Source: Euryarchaeota archaeon UBA121 (GTDB lineage: Archaea > Thermoplasmatota > Poseidoniia > Poseidoniales > Thalassarchaeaceae). Taken from it: 6,596 nt of DNA. Each line of letters starts with the position of its first letter. Position 1 is the stretch's first letter. The notes below the pieces were generated by a model. It searched no databases. It was not told where the DNA came from and saw only the letters and a list, made by a program, of their open reading frames with translations. Shown here one piece after another: positions 1-6,334 of this stretch. The stretch lies in the NCBI GenBank assembly GCA_002499865.1, contig DANL01000012.1, positions 1 through 6,596 of the forward strand, given 5' to 3'. Made by a program: the position numbers and the translations under genes.

Positions 1-1208
1 AGCTCAGGGAAGTTGTCCTTGACCTCGATAGCCATTGGCTTGGTTGGTTGGAACCTAACTGTCGCTGCATCTCCAGACTTGAGGAACGCAGGGGTCTCTC
101 CAGTCTTTAGATTCTTGATGAGCTCGACGAATCGAACGGCTACCTGAGCGGTGTGAGCGTGGAATACTGGAGTGTATCCTACACCGATTGCCTTTGGTAT
201 CTCCATCATCTGGATGTTTCCAACGAAAGTCTCGTCATGACGGACGAAGACAGGCTCGCTTTCTCCGTATCCAGCGACGTCTCCTCTGCGGATGTCAGTT
301 GCCGCAAGTCCACGTACATTGAACCCGACGTTGTCGCCTGGCTCGGCCTTGTCGACCATGGTGTGGTGCATCTCGATGCTCTTGACCTCAGCAGACTTCT
401 GGCTGGGGTTGAAGATGACTGTCTTTCCAGTGTTAAGAACACCAGTCTCGATCTTACCTACTGGGACGGTTCCGATACCACTGATCTTGTAAACGTCCTG
501 AATTGGCAGGCGAAGAGGCCTGTCTGTTGGCTTTGGAGGCATCTCGATAGCGTCGATCGCCTCGAACAGAGTAGGTCCGCTGTACCATGAAGTGTTCTCG
601 CTCTTGTTGTATACGTTGTCGCCATGGAAGGCGCTGCAAGGTACAAATGTGATTTCATCAGGCTTGTATCCGGCGCCCTTTAGCAAGGCGCTGACCTCTG
701 TTACGGTCTCGTTGTACTTGTCCTGGGACCAGTCAACACCGCTGATGTCCATCTTGTTGACATTGACGATTAGCTGACTGACGCCGAGAACTCTTGCTAG
801 GAACGCGTGCTCTCTTGTCTGTGCGTTGACACCGTCGTTGGCCGCTACATTCAGTACGGCTGCGTCTGCCTGGCTTGTACCTGTGATCATGTTCTTGACG
901 AAGTCACGGTGACCAGGGGCGTCGATGATTGTGAAGTAGTAGTTAGGGGTGTAGAACTCCTTGTGAGCTACATCGATGGTAATACCACGTGCGCGCTCCT
1001 CCTTCAAGCCGTCCATAACATAGGCCAGACCGAACCCGGCCTTTCCTGCCTCGGCAGCTAACTTCTCATTCTTCTCAATTACGTGCGCTTCGATGTGACC
1101 GCTGTCCAGAAGCAAACGACCAACTGTCGTCGACTTTCCGTGATCTACGTGCCCTACGAACACGATATTCAGATGCGGCTTGCTCTTGTCTTCCCACTGT
1201 GAACCCAT
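1..1208 (-). CDS. tuf: Translation elongation factor 1A (aEF-1A / archaeal EF-Tu), 3'-truncated by window edge
   Basis: GTPase that delivers aminoacyl-tRNA to the ribosomal A site in the cytoplasm. 402 codons are visible with no stop before base 1. Archaeal homologues are usually about 425-430 residues, so only the end of domain III is missing. The G domain has all five boxes: G1 GHVDHGKS (19-26), G2 RGITID (74-79, switch threonine T77), G3 DAPGH (96-100, with the catalytic-type histidine H100), G4 NKMD (151-154) and G5 SAF (192-194) followed by HGDN. Domain II begins near PLRLPIQDVYKI (231-242), and the domain II/III beta barrels follow. The ATG at 1208 is chosen because an AGAGGTG ribosome binding site lies 7 bases upstream and the MGSQWEDKSKPHLN start matches the family, with a slightly long N-terminus. 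It probably has its own promoter. Minor oddities are asparagines in VLNVAANDGVNAQ (118-130), where most archaeal proteins read VLVVAADDGVMPQ. The family assignment is very secure. Confidence 0.98.
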   Translation of the reverse strand, partial: MGSQWEDKSKPHLNIVFVGHVDHGKSTTVGRLLLDSGHIEAHVIEKNEKLAAEAGKAGFGLAYVMDGLKEERARGITIDVAHKEFYTPNYYFTIIDAPGHRDFVKNMITGTSQADAAVLNVAANDGVNAQTREHAFLARVLGVSQLIVNVNKMDISGVDWSQDKYNETVTEVSALLKGAGYKPDEITFVPCSAFHGDNVYNKSENTSWYSGPTLFEAIDAIEMPPKPTDRPLRLPIQDVYKISGIGTVPVGKIETGVLNTGKTVIFNPSQKSAEVKSIEMHHTMVDKAEPGDNVGFNVRGLAATDIRRGDVAGYGESEPVFVRHDETFVGNIQMMEIPKAIGVGYTPVFHAHTAQVAVRFVELIKNLKTGETPAFLKSGDAATVRFQPTKPMAIEVKDNFPE

Positions 1209-1215
1209 ATTATAA

Positions 1216-1222
1216 CACCTCT
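1216..1222 (-). promoter_or_regulatory. Shine-Dalgarno site of EF-1A
   Basis: On the minus strand AGAGGTG precedes the ATG with a 7-base AT-rich spacer (TTATAAT). It matches six consecutive bases (GAGGTG) of the canonical archaeal/bacterial anti-SD complement GGAGGTGA. It fixes the EF-1A start at 1208 and implies a leadered mRNA. Confidence 0.8.
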
Positions 1223-1248
1223 AAGTGTGGCCCGCCGACCGAAGGGGC

Positions 1249-1260
1249 GTATATGAATCG
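1249..1260 (-). promoter_or_regulatory. Candidate TATA box of the EF-1A promoter
   Basis: On the minus strand the sequence is CGATTCATATAC. The CATATA core is centred near 1253, about 45 bases before the ATG. With the usual archaeal TATA-to-start distance of about 25-27 bases, transcription would begin near 1226, giving a leader of about 18 bases that contains the Shine-Dalgarno site. The geometry is consistent but the box is not a perfect consensus. It is inferred from position and AT-richness only. Confidence 0.5.
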
Positions 1261-1319
1261 TTCCCCAAGAGCGTTTTCCACTATCAGTTACCGAAGTGGT
1301 GAGCAGTGTGCCGTTGGTG

Positions 1320-2516
1320 CTATCTATACTGTAGCTCCACTATGAAATAGTTGACCTTTGTCGTGTGCGTCTCCTCGTTAACTAAATCCGCGGACCATTC
1401 GCCTGGGAGAAAGCCCCTTACCGTGGAGGCCCCTATCACAAGCCACACACAATAGTCGTCCGAACCACAGTCTCCCGCATTGCGATTATCGTTAGAAAGT
1501 CCAGTGGAGTTAGCGATCTCATCCTCAGTACTGTTGTAAAGGTAGATGTCTAGCTTGTTATCGGTGGTAGTGACTGGCCCCCCTCCTAGTCCCCCTCCTG
1601 CTTGATCGTCATCTTGTTGGGGATAATCTACCTTGGTTCTGAGGTATCTGATTCTGTCCTTGGTATCCTCATCGTAGGTTACAGGGAATTCCCAGGTCAT
1701 TATTATCGGATCCTGAATCCTCCTGTCCATCTCGAAGTCACTCCACTTCCCTTGGTAGTTGATGTAGACTGTGGAGTCGTCATAGTGAGTGAGTCCATTG
1801 TTGTCCGTGACCACCAGCCTGATATCCCAAGCTCCGGCTGGCATGTCTTCCCATTGTACTACCTCTCCAGTAGCATCAACATCATTGTCCTTGATTCCAT
1901 CCTCATCCGAGTCAGTGTTCCTATCCAAGTCCCACTCATAGCTTACTATGTATTCATCTGCGTAGCAATCAGGATCATCGGGATCACAGCCAGCCCATGA
2001 TCCCGAGCCGTCTAGGGATACTGTAGTTGAGACAGAAATCTGCCTGTCATCGATTTCCTTGTCTTCGCATACCCAAATCATGACGAAGTCGCCGTTTGGA
2101 GGGGAGTCCCCCTCACAGTTGTCGTCTTTGTTAGAGGAGATTTCCGCATGAGGCTCTCTTGCTGTTGAGTCGATGACGGTTATCAGCATGCTAGTTGTGA
2201 CCTCATGGGTTCCATCGCTAACGGCTAGCTTTGCGGAGTACTCTCCAGGCTGGGCATATGAGTGGCTAGTAGTTAGCCCGGTTCCGGTATTGCCATCCCC
2301 GAATGTCCATGTGAATGTCATTGGGTCAGCGTCGGGATCTGAGGAGCCCACGGCACTGAATGTGATGCTGTCACCAGCCCTTACTGAGCCAGATGGATCG
2401 ACAGACATGTTCGCACTGGGTGGGCTATTGCTCCCTAGGACATCCATACAGCCGGCTAGTGCAGTGAAAATCATCAACATCGTGAACAGTAGCGCCGTCA
2501 CTTTCCTGTCTCTCAT
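1320..2516 (-). CDS. PKD-domain lipoprotein, surface/extracytoplasmic, function unknown
   Basis: A 398-residue acidic exported protein. The N-terminus is MRDRK, then a hydrophobic stretch (about 6-19), then a lipobox LAGC with the lipidated cysteine at C23, so membrane anchoring is predicted. Residues about 32-115 form a PKD-type beta-sandwich with the diagnostic WTFGDG (70-75) and GEYSAKLAVSDG (91-102). A second PKD-like region (about 160-253) has YEWDLD followed by a Ca-loop-like run of alternating aspartates (196-212), then WDIRLVVTDNNG. A C-terminal region (about 257-398) looks beta-rich, with a GGGLGGG linker near 307-313. Six further cysteines (134, 150, 177, 184, 350, 356) lie in close pairs and could form disulfides outside the cell. 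PKD domains usually mediate protein or glycan contacts. No catalytic motif is visible. The ATG at 2516 is preferred over an upstream TTG at 2546 because it starts a compact signal peptide. No good ribosome binding site precedes it. It lies 45 bases after polB and may be co-transcribed with it. Confidence 0.85.
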   Translation of the reverse strand: MRDRKVTALLFTMLMIFTALAGCMDVLGSNSPPSANMSVDPSGSVRAGDSITFSAVGSSDPDADPMTFTWTFGDGNTGTGLTTSHSYAQPGEYSAKLAVSDGTHEVTTSMLITVIDSTAREPHAEISSNKDDNCEGDSPPNGDFVMIWVCEDKEIDDRQISVSTTVSLDGSGSWAGCDPDDPDCYADEYIVSYEWDLDRNTDSDEDGIKDNDVDATGEVVQWEDMPAGAWDIRLVVTDNNGLTHYDDSTVYINYQGKWSDFEMDRRIQDPIIMTWEFPVTYDEDTKDRIRYLRTKVDYPQQDDDQAGGGLGGGPVTTTDNKLDIYLYNSTEDEIANSTGLSNDNRNAGDCGSDDYCVWLVIGASTVRGFLPGEWSADLVNEETHTTKVNYFIVELQYR

Positions 2517-2534
2517 CGGTTCTCGCTGGAACCG
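2517..2534 (-). repeat. Perfect 6-bp inverted repeat touching the lipoprotein start codon
   Basis: CGGTTC and GAACCG arms with a 6-base loop end immediately next to the ATG at 2516. In mRNA this could form a small hairpin at the initiation region if the transcript extends from polB. A leaderless transcript starting at the ATG would lack it. A 6-bp stem is short enough to occur by chance in a window of this size. Confidence 0.35.
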
Positions 2535-2561
2535 GTATGAAATCAACCCTGCGATTACATG

Positions 2562-5171
2562 CTAGAACTCAAATATCGATTTTTGGCGGGTTCCCCTGAG
2601 TAATTCGTCGGCGTCCCAGCCAAATGCTTCTGTTATCCTGCCTAGAGCGGTTGCCATCCTCTTAGCATAGTATTCTGGGTCGTAATTGGGGGGTTTGTCA
2701 TCCGTTTCCTCGACTAACCAGGCACTTACTTCCATTGGACTTACACTGGCATCTGTTACGATATATCCTACCTTCATTCCCGGAGTGAACTGTAGACCTC
2801 GTGAAATTCTCTCTTTGGCGGCCCTGACATAGGGAAGCCCGTTCTCATTCTTGTAAACGCTGAAGTCCCACTCGCCTTTTCTCTTGTCCCACTTGCCCTT
2901 GCAAGATCGACTGATAACTAGCTTCGACACATCTACATCTGTAGCCCTTAGATTATCGATGACTGTTTTTGTCATTTCAACGGAGGACCAAGCATCTCCG
3001 TTAAGAATCAGCTCAAACATTTCTGTCATTGTTTCAGTCAGAAGCTGGAAGGAATCTGTCCTTCTAACTTCATATCCCCGAATCAGCATCTCCTCCCTGG
3101 GCCAGACCACTCTCCCTACGTATCTCTTTTTGGCGCCATGACTGAAGAATGCTGAAAGAGCGGTCTCAAACTCCAGCTCAGCGCCCTCCTTTGTGAATTG
3201 GCCGGCTAGAGAATTCCCGAACTCGATTGCCTTTTCTCTGGCGCTTGACCACGATTCGAGATCCTCTCCTCCATCTGGTTTTCTTGTGGGGGCTTGGGTC
3301 CCTACCGGAGACTTCACAAATATCGAATCAGTGTCTGAATATACCACCGGATGCCCGCTGTTATCTAACTCGGATATTATTGCCTTGATATTGTGTCTGG
3401 CCCATTCGGTTATACTAGCTCCGAGATCTGGATGAGTGAATCTGTAGAAGCTAGATGCGAAGACTCCATAGAATGAGTTCATCAGAATTTTCACGGCGTA
3501 CTGTAGTTGATCCAAAAGGAATTCCTCGGCGGCATCTTCACTGGAACGGGCGCTGGACATTTCATGCTTGTATTGATCTCTCTTGGACATTAAATCCTGG
3601 AGTAACTGAGGAACGAGCCCGACCCTCTCAGATTTCGAAACATACCTAGTCTCGGTAACGGGAGAAGAAGCGAAGGACTCGTCTCTTGTATCATCACGAA
3701 CTAGAGTAGTTGAGCAAATATTGTTGGAGATCATTATCGAAGGATACATCGACTTGAAGTCGAGTACTACCACCCATGGCTCCACTCCGGCCTCAACCTC
3801 GTGAACATATCCTCCAGCTATCTGATCACGCTTCCTAGGGCCTTGATTTGTCATGGGCACCGCGACTGGTGGGTCTGATCTATCTGCTAGCCTGATCACG
3901 AGTGAATCAATCCACTGGCTTGTAGTCCCATTTGAAGCCATCTCAACAGGAGTCAATGAAACTGAGGCTAGGGCCTCTTTCCTTGCGATAGACTTGAGTC
4001 TGTCGAGTATGTCCAGTGGGAGATGGGTATCCATCATGCAGTATTCCATTACTACCTCAGGCCTCTCAGCCCACTCCTCATCCATCCTACTCGCATCTAC
4101 ATCCAGCTTTCTCTTGCTCTGATCGTCGGGCCAGAGTAATTGTGAGACGTACCTTAGAGTCTCTCTCTGTGGCCTCAGAGTCTGTCTGGCCTGCCACCAT
4201 GCGTCCATAGGAACCCTTCCTACTATCCTCCAGACCCTGTTTTGCTGCCTCTGAGGAAAGACTCTCTTGCTCTCGCTGTCAGATGCGGGAACCCTTCCCC
4301 ATCCGAAAAGTGGGAGCCTGTCTATCTTAGGGCGAGGGCATATGACCTCGGATCTCTCCTGCATTCTGGGAAGATCGAAATTATCGATATTGTATCCGGT
4401 AATGAAGTCTGGGTCCTCTTCCCGTACCAGTTTGGTGAGTCCTTCCATGATCTCCCTCTCCGAACCCGTGAATTCGTGCTCAGACCTTGATCCATTCCTA
4501 TCAATTACCGCGGCGGCGCATAGTATCCTATTTGTGGATATGCTAGTCTCGAGATCGAATGAAAAAGATACGAATGGAGCGGGAAAGGTATCGGTCTTTT
4601 CCAAATCCTCGAGATTGCATGAGATGACCATGTCTACCGGGTACAAGCCTGCGCCACCGGCGGCGATTATTGCCTTCTCGGAGTCTAACTTGGAAGTGTT
4701 ATCATCATTCTTTGAAATCTCGGGTGCTCTCTGCCCTGCCCACAAGACCCTCCCGCCTGCCGAGATATGTGGACCAAGGTCTAGGTCCAGCATCAATCGG
4801 TTAACGAATAGTATGTCCGCACTTGTAATCTCCCAGTTATCCAGTTTCTTACGTAGATTCCTGACGGAGTAGGGTTGGTTGGCGTAGACCCTCCAGTGCC
4901 TCTTCATTCCGTGTCTTGTCCATTTCATGACCGGTTCCGAGACCTCGACAACCTCGCTCATTCCAGATACTGAGTCTAGGTCGGGGTCTTGTTCCGGACT
5001 GGGGGCTCCCGGTATAGCGATGTCAAAGTAAGGTCGGAGACCATGAACCAGTAATACAACCGAGTGGCCGTCCTCTGCCCTACACCACAACTCTACCACT
5101 GTTTTTGGAACAGTGGAGTCGATAGACTGGTACGAGCCAGAGACAATACACATTCTGCCCTGCCACTCCAT
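2562..5171 (-). CDS. polB: Family B DNA polymerase (archaeal PolB) with 3'-5' proofreading exonuclease
   Basis: An 869-residue DNA-dependent DNA polymerase, longer than typical archaeal PolB (about 780). Numbering is from the ATG at 5171. The N-terminal domain includes LRPYF (45-49), and WRVYANQPYSV (93-103) aligns with the uracil-sensing region of Pyrococcus PolB. Exonuclease motifs: Exo I FDLET (D206, E208), Exo II YNIDNFD (260-266) and Exo III YCMMD (377-381). The inter-domain motif is GGYV (453-456). Polymerase motifs: A DFKSMYPSIM (D471), B KILMNSFYG (561-569), C YSDTDS (611-616, D613 and D615) and KKRY (681-684). All catalytic residues are present, so both activities are predicted. The C-terminus RQKSIFEF resembles a PCNA-binding motif. 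The ATG is chosen over the TTG at 5174 because GAGG lies 7 bases upstream of it. There is an extra block of about 55 residues (about 140-195) before Exo I. No intein interrupts the motifs. It is transcribed divergently from ilvE. Confidence 0.97.
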   Translation of the reverse strand: MEWQGRMCIVSGSYQSIDSTVPKTVVELWCRAEDGHSVVLLVHGLRPYFDIAIPGAPSPEQDPDLDSVSGMSEVVEVSEPVMKWTRHGMKRHWRVYANQPYSVRNLRKKLDNWEITSADILFVNRLMLDLDLGPHISAGGRVLWAGQRAPEISKNDDNTSKLDSEKAIIAAGGAGLYPVDMVISCNLEDLEKTDTFPAPFVSFSFDLETSISTNRILCAAAVIDRNGSRSEHEFTGSEREIMEGLTKLVREEDPDFITGYNIDNFDLPRMQERSEVICPRPKIDRLPLFGWGRVPASDSESKRVFPQRQQNRVWRIVGRVPMDAWWQARQTLRPQRETLRYVSQLLWPDDQSKRKLDVDASRMDEEWAERPEVVMEYCMMDTHLPLDILDRLKSIARKEALASVSLTPVEMASNGTTSQWIDSLVIRLADRSDPPVAVPMTNQGPRKRDQIAGGYVHEVEAGVEPWVVVLDFKSMYPSIMISNNICSTTLVRDDTRDESFASSPVTETRYVSKSERVGLVPQLLQDLMSKRDQYKHEMSSARSSEDAAEEFLLDQLQYAVKILMNSFYGVFASSFYRFTHPDLGASITEWARHNIKAIISELDNSGHPVVYSDTDSIFVKSPVGTQAPTRKPDGGEDLESWSSAREKAIEFGNSLAGQFTKEGAELEFETALSAFFSHGAKKRYVGRVVWPREEMLIRGYEVRRTDSFQLLTETMTEMFELILNGDAWSSVEMTKTVIDNLRATDVDVSKLVISRSCKGKWDKRKGEWDFSVYKNENGLPYVRAAKERISRGLQFTPGMKVGYIVTDASVSPMEVSAWLVEETDDKPPNYDPEYYAKRMATALGRITEAFGWDADELLRGTRQKSIFEF

Positions 5172-5305
5172 CAACTCGCCTCAATGTGAGCGGACAACAC
5201 ACCGCCTTCAAACTATGTCTCAGAAGAAGGCCATAAGAGTACCGGGAGGGAATCCTTGCGTAATCGTTGAAAGCCGACTTGCTTCCGTGTACATGGGGGA
5301 CTGCC
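5172..5305. promoter_or_regulatory. Divergent promoter region between polB and ilvE
   Basis: 134 bases separate two outward-facing genes, so both promoters should lie here. Toward polB, a weak TATA-like ACATAGTTTG (minus strand, 5209-5218) sits about 42 bases before the ATG. This would give a leader of about 16 bases containing the GAGG site. Toward ilvE, the best box is the poor GCGTAATCG (5258-5266). A G-run (GGGGGA, 5295-5300) five bases before the ilvE ATG could act as a weak ribosome binding site. No strong operator-like palindrome or riboswitch is apparent. The region's role follows from gene orientation, and the exact boxes are tentative. Confidence 0.5.
5177..5180 (-). promoter_or_regulatory. 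Shine-Dalgarno core of polB
   Basis: GAGG on the minus strand, followed by a 7-base spacer CGAGTTG and then the ATG at 5171. The spacing favours this ATG over the overlapping TTG at 5174, which would leave only 2 clean spacer bases beyond the CGAG. The core is short (4 bases), so support is moderate. Confidence 0.5.
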
Positions 5306-6334
5306 ATGCCAGATGATACTGAACCGGAAATCGACTGGGATTCTCTGACCTTCAGCTTCACTCAGACTGACAGGATGTACATGGCAAAATGCGAGATCGG
5401 GGGCGAGTGGGAGAAAGGTGCCATGAAGGACTTCGAGGATTTGGTGATCTCTCCAGCGGCTGGTGTTCTGAACTATGGGCAGGGGCTCTTTGAGGGCCTC
5501 AAAGCGCAACGGGCTTCCGATGGTAGCATAGTTCTGTTCAGGCCTCAGCAGAACGCAAGACGCGCACAGGAAGGGGCAAGGAGGCTTGGTATGCCTCCTG
5601 TGCCTGAGGAAATGTTCCTAGACGCAGTCATTAGCACTGTTAGAGAGAACTCCAGGTGGGTTCCCCCGATGGGCAAGGGGGCCTTGTACATCAGACCGCT
5701 TCTGATGGGCAGTGGCCCGATTCTGGGGGTTGCCCCGGCTCCTGAGTATACATTCCTAGTTTTCACCTCCCCCGTAGGGCCCTACTTCAAAGGAGGGATC
5801 ACCCCGACTTCACTGAGGGTATCTGATAAGTTCCACAGAGCCGCGCCCGGTGGCTCTGGGGGGGTCAAAGCGATAGGAAATTACGCTCCTGGCATGATTC
5901 CTTCGAAGATGGCTAAGAAAGAGGGTTATTCAGAGATTATCTATCTAGATGCGGTGAATCACAGATACATAGAGGAAGTCGGTGCTGCGAACTTTTTCTG
6001 TGTGAAGGATGGAGTAGTATCAACCCCAGCTCTGACTGGGACGATACTGCCGGGAGTCACAAGGTCCTCGATTATTGAGCTGGCTTCCTCGAGAGGGTAT
6101 GAAGTAAGGGAAGAGAAAGTTGACGTTGAATACGCAATGGAGGCAGATGAGTGCTTCTGTGTTGGTACAGCTGCGGTAGTTTCGTCGATTGGAAAGATCG
6201 AGTACGGGGACAAGGTATCAGAGTTCAACGGGGGCGAGGTTGGTCCTGTGACTAGGCAGTTGTACGAAGAGCTGACTGCTATCCAGCAGAGGCGCGCACC
6301 TGATGAATTTGGCTGGATTACTGAAGTAGAGTGA
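5306..6334 (+). CDS. ilvE: Branched-chain-amino-acid aminotransferase (fold-type IV PLP enzyme), plant/bacterial-like subtype
   Basis: A 342-residue enzyme that interconverts leucine, isoleucine and valine with their 2-keto acids, using 2-oxoglutarate/glutamate. It is the last step of branched-chain amino-acid synthesis and the first of degradation, in the cytoplasm. Family signatures: the N-terminal IDWDSLTFSFTQTD (9-22), SPAAGVLNYGQGLFEGLKA (49-67), GKGALYIRPLLMGSG (123-137), APAPEYTF (143-150), GGVKAIGNYAP with Schiff-base lysine K188, YIEEVGAANFF with the PLP-nitrogen glutamate near 224, LPGVTRSSII (248-257) and the phosphate-loop GTAAVVSS (287-294). The length is normal for the family. 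The ATG at 5306 is used rather than the in-frame TTG at 5267 because homologues begin shortly before the IDWD motif and the extra 13 residues look unlike family sequence. The overall wording is notably close to plant-type enzymes. The next gene starts 50 bases downstream on the same strand. D-amino-acid aminotransferase or ADC lyase are less likely given these motifs. Confidence 0.95.
   Translation: MPDDTEPEIDWDSLTFSFTQTDRMYMAKCEIGGEWEKGAMKDFEDLVISPAAGVLNYGQGLFEGLKAQRASDGSIVLFRPQQNARRAQEGARRLGMPPVPEEMFLDAVISTVRENSRWVPPMGKGALYIRPLLMGSGPILGVAPAPEYTFLVFTSPVGPYFKGGITPTSLRVSDKFHRAAPGGSGGVKAIGNYAPGMIPSKMAKKEGYSEIIYLDAVNHRYIEEVGAANFFCVKDGVVSTPALTGTILPGVTRSSIIELASSRGYEVREEKVDVEYAMEADECFCVGTAAVVSSIGKIEYGDKVSEFNGGEVGPVTRQLYEELTAIQQRRAPDEFGWITEVE

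Larger units (their letters stand above)
1209..1319. other. Intergenic region between the PKD lipoprotein and EF-1A
   Basis: This 111-base gap holds the EF-1A promoter and ribosome binding site in its left half. The right half contains an imperfect palindrome (CCACT at 1278-1282, AGTGG at 1295-1299, 12-base loop) downstream of the lipoprotein stop codon. No T-run follows it on either strand, so I do not call a terminator. No tRNA-like T-loop or other RNA gene is visible. Confidence 0.6.

Noticed and set aside
153..590. Plus-strand open frame of 145 codons across the EF-1A gene
   Set aside because: It lies antisense to a gene with all GTPase motifs. The translation is low in recognisable structure and reflects codon bias of the real strand.
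1278..1299. Inverted repeat CCACT...AGTGG as a transcription terminator for the PKD lipoprotein
   Set aside because: The stem is only 5 bp with a 12-base loop, and no T-run follows on either strand. Chance is an adequate explanation.
1209..1319. Possible tRNA or small RNA in the gap upstream of EF-1A
   Set aside because: No T-loop GGTTCGAATCC-like motif, no cloverleaf pairing and no CCA end were found. The promoter and ribosome binding site explain much of it.
2535..2542. TATA-like TTTCATAC as a leaderless promoter for the PKD lipoprotein
   Set aside because: It is centred only about 22 bases before the ATG, closer than the usual 26-27, and it matches the consensus poorly. Read-through from polB is as likely.
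3378..3780. Intein in polB, a frequent intein host
   Set aside because: Motifs A, B and C are continuous and spaced normally. No splicing-type Cys/Ser...His-Asn blocks interrupt them.
4267..4872. Plus-strand open frame of 201 codons opposite polB
   Set aside because: The opposite strand carries the continuous PolB exonuclease region with intact motifs. The antisense translation is serine/leucine-rich and has no recognisable domain.
5267..5305. TTG start giving ilvE 13 extra residues
   Set aside because: The extra residues do not look like family sequence, and there is no supporting ribosome binding site. The ATG at 5306 starts just before the family's IDWD motif.
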